The translations under genes and the position numbers were made by a program. This document shows positions 32,549 to 41,590 of a DNA stretch of 64,000 nt, piece by piece. Positions within the stretch are counted from its first letter, which is position 1. The number at the start of each line of letters is the position of its first letter. Under the pieces are notes generated by a model. The model had not been told where the DNA came from. It worked only from the letters and a program-made list of their open reading frames with translations, and did not search any database. Source of the stretch: Chloroflexi bacterium bin20 (lineage in GTDB: Bacteria; Chloroflexota; Anaerolineae; Aggregatilineales; Phototrophicaceae); the NCBI GenBank assembly GCA_002238485.1, contig MPMG01000011.1, positions 1 through 64,000 of the forward strand, read 5' to 3'.

Positions 32549-34120
32549 ATGTTCGCTGCTCTGTTGCTGTTTTTCCTGCTGGGCGACAGCATCCTCTTCA
32601 GCGATGTCAGCCAAAGCGCCGGCATCAGCGCCACACACCGCGCCATCTGGAACGAGAATGCGCCCGGACCCTATCCCGATGGCTATCTGGCGGCTGGCAG
32701 CGGCTGGGCAGATTATGACAACGATGGCTGGGTCGATCTCTTTGTGACGGGCAACCTCGACCCCAACGCGCTCTACCGCAATCTGGGCGATGGCAAATTT
32801 GTCGAATCACCCCATAGTCACCAACTGCAGCTGCCCGATATCCCCAGCGGCGGGGCGGTCTGGGCGGATTATGACAACGATGGCTGGCGCGACCTGTATG
32901 TGCTGAATATGGGCGCCAATCGCCTCTTCCGCAACCTCGCTGGCGAAGGCTTTTTAGATGTAACCTTGGCGGCTGGCGTGGGCGACAACGGCAAGACCAG
33001 TTCGGCTGCCTGGGGCGATTATGACGAAGACGGCCACCTCGACCTGTATGTGACCAACTGGGCTTGCCTGCCCGAATGCGAGCCGAGCGACTTTTCGCAA
33101 AGCCGCGACACACTCTATCACAACAATGGCGATGGCACATTCACCGATGTCAGCGGTTTGCTGGGCTTCGAGGCGCTTCTGGGGGCGGGTTTCGCTGTCA
33201 GCTGGCTGGATTATGACGACGACCGCGACCTGGACTTGTATGTGGTCAACGACAAAGCCGTGAACGCGCTGGGCAATGTGCTGTGGCGCAACGATGGGGC
33301 GGGCTGCGCGGGCTGGTGCTTTCGCAATGCCTCGGTGGCCGCGGGTGCAGACACAGTTGTGCATGGCATGGGCTTGGCCAGCGGCGATTATGACAATGAC
33401 GGCGATATCGACCTGTACTTTTCCAACATGGTGCGGGCGATGGCGCTGCTGGAAAATCGCGGCGATGGGCGCTTCGGCGATGTGGCGGAACGCGCCGGAG
33501 TCGCTTATTACACGGGAGAGGCGGTCGGCTGGGGCACGAGCTTCTTCGATTATGACAACGATGGCTGGCTGGACTTGTATCTGGCTGCGACGGGCATCTC
33601 GCCCATTTATGGCAAAGCTGGCATGCACTACGCCTACCCCGATATGCTCTATCACAATCAAGCTGGTGGTGGCTTCCGCGCCGTGCCGGGCGAGCTATTC
33701 AGCGCGGACAAAGAGCCGACCATGGGTTTTTCCAGCGCCGACTTTGACCGCGACGGGCGCATCGACTATGCGCTCACGATCTGGGACAGCGGGCATCGGC
33801 TGTATCAGAATGTCGGTGTGGCTGGCTTGATGAACAACTGGATCGCATTCGACTTGCAAGGTGATGGCGGGATAGACCGAGATGCGATCGGCACGCGCGT
33901 GACAGTCGAATCTGACGCTGGATTGACACAGATGCGCGAGCTGAAAAGCGGCTCTAGCCTGGGCGCGGGCGAAGAGCTTTCGCTGCATTTTGGGCTGGGC
34001 GAAAGCGAAATCCGGCGCGTCATCGTCAGCTGGCTGGACGGTATTGTTCACGAATACAGCCATGTGCCGATTAACCAGCGCTGTCTGATCACGCGCGCGA
34101 CCATGGAATGCGCGGGTTGA
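32549..34120 (+). CDS. CRTAC1-type VCBS/FG-GAP repeat protein with ASPIC/UnbV domain
   Basis: About 523 residues; the ATG at 32549 follows AAAGGA. A signal-like N-terminus (FAALLLFFLLGDSILF) leads to at least six repeats of the type WADYDNDGWVDLFV and GDYDNDGDIDLYF, where the D-x-D/N-x-D-G-x-x-D loops bind calcium in beta-propeller blades. The C-terminus is the ASPIC/UnbV domain (IGTRVTVESDAGLTQMRELKSG, VSWLDGIVHEY). Proteins of this family are exported and thought to mediate adhesion or matrix binding. Following two ABC ATPases, it might depend on that transporter. Confidence 0.85.
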   Translation: MFAALLLFFLLGDSILFSDVSQSAGISATHRAIWNENAPGPYPDGYLAAGSGWADYDNDGWVDLFVTGNLDPNALYRNLGDGKFVESPHSHQLQLPDIPSGGAVWADYDNDGWRDLYVLNMGANRLFRNLAGEGFLDVTLAAGVGDNGKTSSAAWGDYDEDGHLDLYVTNWACLPECEPSDFSQSRDTLYHNNGDGTFTDVSGLLGFEALLGAGFAVSWLDYDDDRDLDLYVVNDKAVNALGNVLWRNDGAGCAGWCFRNASVAAGADTVVHGMGLASGDYDNDGDIDLYFSNMVRAMALLENRGDGRFGDVAERAGVAYYTGEAVGWGTSFFDYDNDGWLDLYLAATGISPIYGKAGMHYAYPDMLYHNQAGGGFRAVPGELFSADKEPTMGFSSADFDRDGRIDYALTIWDSGHRLYQNVGVAGLMNNWIAFDLQGDGGIDRDAIGTRVTVESDAGLTQMRELKSGSSLGAGEELSLHFGLGESEIRRVIVSWLDGIVHEYSHVPINQRCLITRATMECAG

Positions 34121-34157
34121 TTTGCTCGCCCTCGCCCCCAACACATCACTCTGTGGT

Positions 34158-34163
34158 TATACT
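34158..34163 (+). promoter_or_regulatory. -10 element (TATACT) within a CTCTGTGG repeat
   Basis: CTCTGTGGTTATACTAATCG contains a -10 box 35 bases before the PfkB start codon. No -35 match was found. Confidence 0.4.
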
Positions 34164-34198
34164 AATCGCTTGAAGCAGTTGCAATAAGCGGAGGTTTC

Positions 34199-35296
34199 AT
34201 GGGGGCGGACGCGGTAGTCGCCGGGCACATCGCGCTGGATATCTTGCCAGATATGTCGGCGCTGACAGCCGAGCAAGTCATCGGCGCGGGCAAGGTCTAC
34301 GAGATCGGCCGCATCTCCTATTCGACAGGCGGCGCCGTGTCAAATACGGGCTTGGCGCTGCATCGGCTGGGCGTGGCGGTTTCGCTGCAAGCTGTGGTCG
34401 GCGCTGACTGGGTCGGGCGCGCCATCATTGACTATGTGCGTGGATTCGGAGAGCGGCTGGGCGAGCACATCCGCATCGTGCCCGCTGCTGCCAGCCCCTA
34501 CACGGTTGTCATCGAGCCGCGAAATCACGATCGAACGTTGCTGACACACACCGGCGTTTACAGCGATTATGGCGCAGACAGCATCGACTACGACTTGCTG
34601 GACCGCTGCAAACTCTTTCATCTGGGTTATCCGACACTGCTGCCGCGCTTGTTCGCCGCTGAGGGCGCAGAATTCTTGCGGCTGCTGCAAAAGGTGAAAG
34701 CGCGCTGTCCGGCGATTTCCATTGATATGTCGCTGCCACCGCCCGATTCTGCCAGCGGACGAGCAAACTGGAGCGCGCTGCTGCGCCGCTGCCTGCCCCT
34801 TGTCGATATTTTCCTGCCCAGCATCGAAGAGATCATGGTCATGCTGCGCCGCGATGATTTGCAGCGCTGGCGAGGCCGCCTGCTGGACAAATTGACGGGC
34901 GATTACCTGGCGGCGCTGGCAGACGAGCTGCTGACGATGGGCGTGGGCATAGCTGGCTTCAAACTGGGCGAGCGCGGCTTGTACTTGCGGGCTTCTGCGG
35001 ATCATGGGCGGCTGGCATTTTTGTCCGCGTTTGGCGGCTCGGCGCAAGATTGGGCTGGCGCGCAAGTTTGGCAGCCGGCTTTTGCGGTGCAGGTGGCTGG
35101 CACGACTGGCGCGGGCGATGCGGCCTATGCGGGCTTGTTGGCGGCGCTGCTGCGCGGGATGGATGCGGCAGACTGCGCTCGCTGGGCTTGCGCTGTGGCG
35201 GCTTGCAATATAGAAGCGGCTGATGCCACGACCGGCGTACGCAGCTGGGACGAAACGGCAGCGCGACTGCAGGCTGGCTGGGCGACGCGCGCTTAG
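34199..35296 (+). CDS. PfkB family carbohydrate kinase
   Basis: 365 residues; GGAGG sits five bases before the ATG. PfkB/ribokinase fold: AVVAGHIALDILPD at the N-terminus, TGGAVSNTGLALHRLG (substrate-binding G-G-x-x-x-N), and the ATP-binding AGTTGAGDAAYAGLLAALL near residue 300, which holds the catalytic Asp. It phosphorylates a sugar or nucleoside-type substrate not identifiable here; the family includes ribokinase, fructokinase and adenosine kinase. It converges on the MFS gene and overlaps it by four bases. Confidence 0.85.
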   Translation: MGADAVVAGHIALDILPDMSALTAEQVIGAGKVYEIGRISYSTGGAVSNTGLALHRLGVAVSLQAVVGADWVGRAIIDYVRGFGERLGEHIRIVPAAASPYTVVIEPRNHDRTLLTHTGVYSDYGADSIDYDLLDRCKLFHLGYPTLLPRLFAAEGAEFLRLLQKVKARCPAISIDMSLPPPDSASGRANWSALLRRCLPLVDIFLPSIEEIMVMLRRDDLQRWRGRLLDKLTGDYLAALADELLTMGVGIAGFKLGERGLYLRASADHGRLAFLSAFGGSAQDWAGAQVWQPAFAVQVAGTTGAGDAAYAGLLAALLRGMDAADCARWACAVAACNIEAADATTGVRSWDETAARLQAGWATRA

Positions 35297-36534
35297 TGCG
35301 CCTGACGCCTCGGCAGCAGCCAGATCAAAACGAGAGACGCCACACTGAAGCCCAGCGCCAGCAGCAGCATCAACTCATAATTGCCAAAGACATCAAAGAT
35401 CACGCCAGCCCCAACCGGCGCGATCGTGCCCATCAGCGTCAAGACAATCACCATGGCGCTGCTGATGCGCCCATAGAACGCTGCGCCATAGTTGTCCGCC
35501 ACAACCAGCGGGCGCGCCAGCGTGTGCGTGCCCAGCGCCATGCCAAAGAGCGCAACGAATACCGCGATCATCCAGCCGGCGCTGCCCAGCAGCAGCGTCG
35601 CCAGCGACAGCGCCAACAAGCCGCAAACGCCAAGGACCATGTTCTTGCTGCTGAAACGCCTCTCCAGCGGCACAAAAACCATGCGCCCCAGCACTTGCAT
35701 CACGCCGATCATGCCGCTCGCCCAGGCCGCGCTGGTCGGGTGAATGCCCACGCTGATCAGCAGCGGGATGAAATGCACGCGCATCGCCGATATGCTCGAC
35801 CACGACAGCGCAAATGCCAGCGTCAATATCCAGAAGTAGCGCGAACGCAAGACGCCGCGCAGGTTGATTTTCTGGCGCTCAACCGACCTGGCGGATGGTA
35901 ACGCGCCATCCGGCTGCAAGCCCAGATCTTGTGGTTTGCCGCGCAGCAAGAAGCCGTGCAAGGGTATCGTAATCACGCCCAGCAGAATCGCCAGCGTCAG
36001 CACAGCGCCTCGCCAGCCCTGCGCCACCAGCAGCGCATCGCTGAGCGGGATGAATATGGTGCTGCTGAAGCCGGCGACAAAAGTGAGAACAGCCATGGCC
36101 GTGCCGCGCCTGCGGGCGAACCAGGTGGCGATGATTGCAAAAGCCGGCTCGTACAAGACTGCCGCGCCACAAAAACCCAGCAGCGTCATGATCAGCACAA
36201 ATTCGGGCAGGGTCTGCACCTGCGACCACAGCGCTACCAGCAGCATCGCGCCGATCGATCCAACAGTCATTAGCAGGCGGCCGCCGTGTTTGTCCAGCCA
36301 CCAGCCGACCGGCACGCCGACCAGCCCGGTGATCAACAGCGACAGGGAGAATGCGCCGGTCAGCTGCGCCCGCGACCAGCCCAGCTCGGCTTCCATGGGC
36401 GTGATAAAGACCGAGAAAGCATAAAACATCACGCCGTAGGAGACCGTCTCGGTAACCGCCAGCGCCAGCGCGATGATCCAGCCGTAATAGATCGGCTCGC
36501 GTTTGAAGATGTGTCTGAATGCCTTGCTAATCAT
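35293..36534 (-). CDS. MFS transporter (oxalate/formate antiporter or monocarboxylate-like)
   Basis: 413 residues with 12 membrane segments. The major facilitator signature G-x-x-x-D-x-x-G-G-R between helices 2 and 3 is present as GWWLDKHGGRLLM. The start FYGW-like sequence (IYYGWIIALALAVTETVSYGVMFYAFSVF) is typical of the OFA/MCT group that moves small carboxylates. Substrate not identified. It is alone in its orientation, followed by a gap with a hairpin repeat and then the MBL gene on the same strand. Confidence 0.85.
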   Translation of the reverse strand: MISKAFRHIFKREPIYYGWIIALALAVTETVSYGVMFYAFSVFITPMEAELGWSRAQLTGAFSLSLLITGLVGVPVGWWLDKHGGRLLMTVGSIGAMLLVALWSQVQTLPEFVLIMTLLGFCGAAVLYEPAFAIIATWFARRRGTAMAVLTFVAGFSSTIFIPLSDALLVAQGWRGAVLTLAILLGVITIPLHGFLLRGKPQDLGLQPDGALPSARSVERQKINLRGVLRSRYFWILTLAFALSWSSISAMRVHFIPLLISVGIHPTSAAWASGMIGVMQVLGRMVFVPLERRFSSKNMVLGVCGLLALSLATLLLGSAGWMIAVFVALFGMALGTHTLARPLVVADNYGAAFYGRISSAMVIVLTLMGTIAPVGAGVIFDVFGNYELMLLLALGFSVASLVLIWLLPRRQAH

Positions 36535-36612
36535 GGGCAGGACAATTCTTCGTCAGGCGGTGGCGGCATCTGGCCCATCCCCCGGACCTGTCGACAGAAT
36601 CCGCTTGTCTTT

Positions 36613-36648
36613 GCTTCCCCCTGACTGGTCGGGGGGATTGAGGGGGTT
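36613..36648 (+). repeat. Diverged C/G hairpin repeat
   Basis: CCCCCTGACTGGTCGGGGGG followed by ATTGAGGGGGTT. It lies a few bases past the stop codon of the MBL gene (minus strand), in a position suited to a transcription terminator. Confidence 0.75.
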
Positions 36649-36653
36649 ATCGC

Positions 36654-37331
36654 CTACAGCGCATGCGTCAGCACCAGCACGCGCGTCTGCTTGGGCAGGT
36701 CTTCGCGGCTTAGCGTAACCTCCCAGTCGGACTGGAAGTCGATATCGGCATCGTCGAAGTGGCTGAGGAAGGCGGTGATCCACTGCATATTGCGCGGTTT
36801 GTAACGCAGTGTGCGGAAGTGCATGGGGATGACCAGCCGCGGCTGCAGCTTGTCGATCACGCTTTTCAGGTCCTGCAGGCGGATGGTGGGCACATCGCCA
36901 GCCAGCACCAGGAAGATATCCAGATCGTGGAAGAAATCGTATTCCTCGGGTGTGAAGGGATTGCCGACATCGCCCATATGCCCAATGCTGATGCCATCCA
37001 TTTCCCAGCGGTACATGGCGCATTTGTCTGGCTCGTGCTCCGGGTGATCGTACATTTCCGACGATTCGATGGCGTGGAAAGTTACGCCCTTGCACTGGAT
37101 GCTGCCGCCCGCGCGCGCCACCTCCAGCAAATTGATGCGCGCCGGGTCGCCGCCGATCAAGTCGCTGCGGTCATGGAAGCTGTCGTTGAGCGACGAGGTC
37201 ACGACGATATCGGGATGATCGGGGATAGGCTGATAACCCGATGTCTCGGGCGTGTAGGGGTCGGTGATGACACTGGCGCCATCGCTGTCGGTTACGATAA
37301 AGGCGGCATGCCCATACCATTTGATCTTCAT
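36654..37331 (-). CDS. MBL-fold hydrolase-like protein with altered first metal site
   Basis: 225 residues of the metallo-beta-lactamase superfamily, UPF0173-like subgroup (KIKWYGHAAFIVTDSDG at the start; GHMGDVG; LVIPMHFRT near the end). The usual T-H-x-H-x-D-H motif reads VVTSSLNDSFHDR, so the two leading His and the DH pair are largely missing while later ligands (GHMGD, MHF) remain. The protein may bind one metal or have lost hydrolase activity. It precedes no obvious partner; the LLM oxidoreductase gene lies three bases upstream on the same strand, so the two are co-transcribed. Confidence 0.8.
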   Translation of the reverse strand: MKIKWYGHAAFIVTDSDGASVITDPYTPETSGYQPIPDHPDIVVTSSLNDSFHDRSDLIGGDPARINLLEVARAGGSIQCKGVTFHAIESSEMYDHPEHEPDKCAMYRWEMDGISIGHMGDVGNPFTPEEYDFFHDLDIFLVLAGDVPTIRLQDLKSVIDKLQPRLVIPMHFRTLRYKPRNMQWITAFLSHFDDADIDFQSDWEVTLSREDLPKQTRVLVLTHAL

Positions 37332-37334
37332 CGT

Positions 37335-38252
37335 TCAGCCCCCATTCAGCGCTGGTATCAATTCTTCTGTGAACAATCCGCATACTTCTTCGTCCGGCGT
37401 GCCAATGACATCAACCAGGAAGTAATCGCAGCCCTGCTCGACAAAGGCTTGCATCTGCTCGGCGATCTGTGCTGGACTGCCGACGAAGGCGTTGTCGCGG
37501 GTCCATTTGTCGGCGCGGCTCAAACCTCGCGCTTCGGCTTCCGCTTCGGTCCTGCCGATGGCCACCCGCCCGAACCAGCTGCAGCGCATGGTGGCTGGGT
37601 CGCGGCCGATGGCATCCATGTGGCGACGCAGCAGTTTCAGCCGCTCCAGGTAGGGACCCAGCGGCTTGTCGGGCAGATTCCAGATATCGGCATACTTGGC
37701 TGCGTGTTTCATGGTGGTATAGCCGCCGCCGCCGACCAGGATAGGAATGGGCTTTTGCGGCTTTGGCTCGCACCAGGCGTCGGCCAGGCGATAATGCGCG
37801 CCATCAAATGTAATTTTGCCAGATTCTTCCCAGAGGCGCTTGAGGATGATTAATTGTTCTTCCAGTTGCTGGACGCGGATACGCGGCTCTGGATAAGGAT
37901 AATTGTAAGCGCTGTATTCGTCTTCTTTCCAGCCAGCGCCGATGCCCATGATGAAACGTCCGCCAGACAAGTTCTGTAGAGTCGCGCCCATCAGCGCCAG
38001 CAGAGCGGGATTGCGGTAGCTCTGCCCCAGCACAATGGGTCCAACTTCATAATCGGGGAAGCGCGCAGCCAGGTAGCTGAGCACAGTCCAGGCTTCATAC
38101 GTGGGCGCGCCATTCCAAAAGAAGTGGTCGGTCATCCAGATGCTGCGCACTGTGTCGCCCAGCTTGTCCAGTGTGGCAGCCAGGTCGTGAACGAAGCGCG
38201 CGTTGTCGCCGGGCGGCGGTCCTGCTGGCAAGCCCAATCCAAATTCCACCAT
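37335..38252 (-). CDS. LLM-class F420-dependent oxidoreductase
   Basis: 305 residues of the bacterial luciferase-like monooxygenase superfamily. Characteristic stretches are MVEFGLGLPAG, SIWMTDHFFW, LSGGRFIMGIGAGWKEDEYSAY, and FVGSPAQIAEQMQAFVEQGCDYF. The subgroup with GIGAGW usually uses F420 rather than FMN and carries out hydride transfer on small organics. It is co-transcribed with the MBL-like gene three bases downstream, and agrees with the F420-type reductase at 3146-3460 in suggesting F420 use by this organism. Confidence 0.85.
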   Translation of the reverse strand: MVEFGLGLPAGPPPGDNARFVHDLAATLDKLGDTVRSIWMTDHFFWNGAPTYEAWTVLSYLAARFPDYEVGPIVLGQSYRNPALLALMGATLQNLSGGRFIMGIGAGWKEDEYSAYNYPYPEPRIRVQQLEEQLIILKRLWEESGKITFDGAHYRLADAWCEPKPQKPIPILVGGGGYTTMKHAAKYADIWNLPDKPLGPYLERLKLLRRHMDAIGRDPATMRCSWFGRVAIGRTEAEAEARGLSRADKWTRDNAFVGSPAQIAEQMQAFVEQGCDYFLVDVIGTPDEEVCGLFTEELIPALNGG

Positions 38253-38513
38253 CTATCCGCTCCTTGCTGCTTTGCCACTGCCGCCCCTATTTGACCACAA
38301 TGACACAAAGGATACAAAGGCGATTCAGCGCAGAAGTAGAACCAAGAAAGCAATGAAAGGAGAGCAATGTAGGGGCGACGTATCAAATCGCCGGTCTCAT
38401 CGACAGTTGCTTCCCTGTGGGCCAGCCAATAGCTCGTCCCTACATCATCCTCTGTGCCCGCTGTGTGCTCTGTGGTTACACTAGTATCGCCAAACCCAAC
38501 GAGGACTCTGCCC
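38253..38513. other. Intergenic region rich in dispersed repeats
   Basis: A divergent 261-base gap with a long imperfect GGGGCGA...TCGTCCCTACA element (about 38378-38443) and a CTCTGTG repeat (38450-38476) that runs into a TACACT -10 box (38477-38482) for the sulfatase gene. Confidence 0.6.
38477..38482 (+). promoter_or_regulatory. -10 element (TACACT) inside a CTCTGTGG repeat
   Basis: GTGCTCTGTGGTTACACTAG; same arrangement as upstream of the PfkB gene. The sulfatase ATG is 31 bases further on. No clear -35 box. Confidence 0.4.
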
Positions 38514-39986
38514 ATGCCCACACGCCCCAACATCCTGTGGTATTGCAGCGACCAGCAACGTTTTGACACCATCGGCGCGCTGGGCAATCCGCACATTCAC
38601 AGTCCCAACCTGGACCGCTTCGCCGGCGAGTCGGCTGTTTTCACCCACGCCTATTGCCAGTCGCCCATCTGCACGCCCAGCCGCGCCAGCTTTTTGACCG
38701 GCATGTATCCCAGCGCGGTCGGCGTGAACGGCAACGGATTCCAGACATTCCCGCAGCATTATGCCGAGCGACTGCTGCCGCGACGCCTGCGCGAGGTCGG
38801 TTACGACTGCGGCTTGGTCGGCAAGCTGCACCTGGCCAGCGCTTTCTTGCGGCGCGAAGAGCGGGTCGATGACGGCTATGAGTACTTCCAGTACAGCCAC
38901 GATCACAAAGGCGGCAACGAGCGCGGCAACGAATATGTCGAGTGGCTGAAGGCGCAGGGCATCGACCCGGACAGCATCTTGCAGCGGCGCGAGATCGCCT
39001 CGCTGGACGATTATCGGCGCGCGGGGACGCAGGCTGGTTTTGGCGGTCTGTCAGTGCCGACGCCGCAGAACGACAATGTGCCGCCGCATCTGCATCAGAC
39101 GCATTGGTGTACAGACAAAGCCATCGAATTCATAAAGCGCAACCGCGAAGCCGACAAACCCTGGCTCTTGAGCATCAACCCTTTCGACCCGCACCCGCCC
39201 TTTGACGCGCCCTGGGAATACTATCGGCGCTATGATCCGCAGCAGCTGCCCGGCGCGCATGTTCACGAGGGCGATCTGGCGCATCAGCGGCGGCTCGAGG
39301 CGGCTGGCATCGACTTCCAGACTCGCGCTCAGCATCCCGACAGCTCTCCCCACAAAGAGATTCAGGCCGCCTATTACGCCATGATCGAGTTCATTGATGA
39401 TGAATTCGGGCGTCTGCTGGATTATCTGGATGCCGCTGGCTTGCGAGAAAACACCATCGTCATCTATATGAGCGACCATGGCGAAATGCTGGGCGACCAT
39501 GGCTTGTTTTTGAAAGGCTGCCGATTCTATGAAGGGCTGGCGCGCGTGCCGCTGATGATTTCCTGGCGCGGACAGATCTTGCCGCAGCAGTCCGATGCGC
39601 TGATCGAGCTGGTCGATATCGCCCCGACGCTGTACGAATTGCTGGGCATAGAGACGCCGGCCTGGCTGCAGGGTCGCTCGGTAGCTGATGGATTGCGCGT
39701 GGGAGTGGACAAGCACCGTGATTTTGCGCGCTGCGAGTATTATGCCGCCACCAACTATCCCGACGAAACCCACGCCACCATGTACCGCGACCGCCGCTGG
39801 AAACTGGTCGTCTATCATCAGAAGCAAATCTGCGAGCTTTTCGACCTGGAAGCCGACCCCTGGGAGCGCCACGATCTCTCCGCCGACCCCGCCTATGCCG
39901 ATATCAAGTGGGATCTCTTGCAGCGCAGTTTTGATTCCAGCATCTACGCCCATCCCGCGCAGACTGATCGCTATGGACCGTTCTAG
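38514..39986 (+). CDS. Sulfatase (cysteine-type, formylglycine-dependent)
   Basis: About 490 residues from the ATG at 38514, preceded by GAGGA. Alkaline-phosphatase-fold sulfatase: NILWYCSDQQRFDTIG (metal site), the formylglycine motif C-T-P-S-R near residue 52 (PICTPSRASFLTGMYP), GYDCGLVGKLHL, and IVIYMSDHGEMLGDHGLFLKG (metal-binding D-H). It hydrolyses sulfate or possibly phosphonate esters; no signal peptide is visible, so it is probably cytosolic. It needs a formylglycine-generating enzyme, not seen here. A neighbouring peptidase follows after a gap with a hairpin repeat. Confidence 0.88.
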   Translation: MPTRPNILWYCSDQQRFDTIGALGNPHIHSPNLDRFAGESAVFTHAYCQSPICTPSRASFLTGMYPSAVGVNGNGFQTFPQHYAERLLPRRLREVGYDCGLVGKLHLASAFLRREERVDDGYEYFQYSHDHKGGNERGNEYVEWLKAQGIDPDSILQRREIASLDDYRRAGTQAGFGGLSVPTPQNDNVPPHLHQTHWCTDKAIEFIKRNREADKPWLLSINPFDPHPPFDAPWEYYRRYDPQQLPGAHVHEGDLAHQRRLEAAGIDFQTRAQHPDSSPHKEIQAAYYAMIEFIDDEFGRLLDYLDAAGLRENTIVIYMSDHGEMLGDHGLFLKGCRFYEGLARVPLMISWRGQILPQQSDALIELVDIAPTLYELLGIETPAWLQGRSVADGLRVGVDKHRDFARCEYYAATNYPDETHATMYRDRRWKLVVYHQKQICELFDLEADPWERHDLSADPAYADIKWDLLQRSFDSSIYAHPAQTDRYGPF

Positions 39987-40032
39987 CTATAACGGGCTTT
40001 GGCGTGAAGAAATCGACCTCAGTGGCACTGAG

Positions 40033-40080
40033 ACGCAAAGGAAAACCCGCGTGTTCTATATTCTCTCGTGATCACCTGCG
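40033..40080 (+). repeat. Dispersed element related to 23765-23815
   Basis: GCAAAGGAAAACCCGCGTGT...CTCTCGTGATCACCTGCG matches the pattern AGAAACCCTCGTGTT...CCTCGTGATCAGCTGCG upstream of the PlsC-like gene. Confidence 0.5.
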
Positions 40081-40112
40081 CTGTCAATTCTATTCAGATC
40101 CCGCAGATTGCG

Positions 40113-40145
40113 CTTCCCCCTGACCTTTCGGGGGGTGAGGGGGTT
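40113..40145 (+). repeat. Diverged C/G hairpin repeat
   Basis: CTTCCCCCTGACCTTTCGGG with the following GGGTGAGGGGGTT, between the sulfatase and peptidase genes. Confidence 0.7.
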
Positions 40146-40207
40146 GAACGCGCCAGCTTGCGTTACACTCTGCGCAGATTGCCAGCCAAAACCACGAGGA
40201 CAGATCC

Positions 40208-41590
40208 ATGAGCACGCCCTACGCATTCGCCCACGCCAACCGAGCCCGTTTTTTGGAAGAGTATCAGCAGTTGCTGCGCATTCGCACGATCAGCACGCAG
40301 CCGCAGCACGCGCAGGATGTGGCCAGGGCCGCCGAGTGGCTGCGCGAAATGATGCTGCGCATCGGCATGACCAGCGCCGAAGTCATCCTCATGCCCCAGG
40401 GGCGTTGTCCGCTGGTTTTGGGCGAGTGGAATGGCGCAGGCGCAGACGCCCCGACGGTGCTGATCTACAGCCACTATGATGTGCAGCCGGCCGAAGTCGC
40501 CGATGGCTGGCACACCCAGCCTTTCGAGCCGACAATCATCGACGAACGGCTCTACTGCCGCGGCGCAGTCGATAGCAAGCTGCATGTCATGGCGAATATG
40601 AAAGCGGTCGAATCGTGGCTGGCGGCGGACGAGAAGCCGGCCGTCAACCTCAGGGTCGTGCTGGAAGGCGAAGAGGAGTCGGGCTCCGAGAATATCAACG
40701 CCTTCATCGCGGCGCATCCAGAGCGGCTGGCAGCCGATATCGCAGTCGTCTCGGATGGCGCGATCTTGGCGCCCGAGCAGCCCAGCTTGACTTATGGTTT
40801 GCGCGGCGCATTGGCGCTGGAGCTGGAGGTGCATGCGCCGGTCAGCGACCTGCACAGCGGGCATTGGGGCGGCAGCGTGCACAATCCGCTGCAGGCGCTC
40901 TGCGAGATTCTGGCGCAGTTGCACGATGACGATGGCGCTGTGAGCGTTCCCGGCTTTTATGACGATGTCGCGCCGCTCACCCCGCAGGACCGTCAGTTGC
41001 TGCAGCAGGTCGAGCCTTTTTTGCAAGCCGAATGGGCTGATGTGGTGGCAGCGCCGGGCCAGTGGGGAGAGCCACAATACATCTTGCCCGAGCGGCTTGG
41101 CGCGCGCCCGACCCTGGAGATCAACGGCATGATCGGCGGCTACACGGGGCCGGGCATGAAAACAGTCTTGCCAGCCAAAGCCTCGGCGAAGATCACCTGC
41201 CGGCTGGTGCCGCATCAAGATCCAGAGCGGGTCATGCGCTGCGTGGTCGAGCATATCGAAAACATCGCCCCGCCCACGGTGCGCGTTACTGTCCTGCCCG
41301 GTGATTTCGGCGCGAGAGCGGTGCTGTTGGATGTCGATGGGGCCGCCATGCGCGCCGCGTCGCAAGCCTACACCCATGCCTGGGGACTGCAGCCAGTCTT
41401 CGAACGATCGGGCGGCAGCGTGCCCATTTGTTTCGGCTGCATGGAAGTCGCAGACGAAGTCGTGATCATGAGCTATGGATTGAAAAGCGGACGCGCCCAT
41501 GGACCGAACGAGAATATCTACTTGCAGAACTTCTACAACGGCATCGAGGCGATGATCAAGTTCATCGAGGTGGTTGGCGCTGGCGAGTAG
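40208..41590 (+). CDS. M20 family dipeptidase/metallopeptidase
   Basis: 460 residues; GAGGA precedes the ATG. M20 zinc-binding motifs are in order: IYSHYDVQPAE near residue 95, YCRGAVDSKLHVMANM near 118, VVLEGEEESGSENINAF near 155 with the catalytic Glu, and a dimerisation (lid) domain beginning YGLRGALALELEV. A TACACT -10-like box lies about 40 bases upstream. The subgroup (CPG2/CNDP-like) includes dipeptidases and acyl-amino-acid hydrolases. No signal peptide; probably cytosolic. Confidence 0.88.
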   Translation: MSTPYAFAHANRARFLEEYQQLLRIRTISTQPQHAQDVARAAEWLREMMLRIGMTSAEVILMPQGRCPLVLGEWNGAGADAPTVLIYSHYDVQPAEVADGWHTQPFEPTIIDERLYCRGAVDSKLHVMANMKAVESWLAADEKPAVNLRVVLEGEEESGSENINAFIAAHPERLAADIAVVSDGAILAPEQPSLTYGLRGALALELEVHAPVSDLHSGHWGGSVHNPLQALCEILAQLHDDDGAVSVPGFYDDVAPLTPQDRQLLQQVEPFLQAEWADVVAAPGQWGEPQYILPERLGARPTLEINGMIGGYTGPGMKTVLPAKASAKITCRLVPHQDPERVMRCVVEHIENIAPPTVRVTVLPGDFGARAVLLDVDGAAMRAASQAYTHAWGLQPVFERSGGSVPICFGCMEVADEVVIMSYGLKSGRAHGPNENIYLQNFYNGIEAMIKFIEVVGAGE

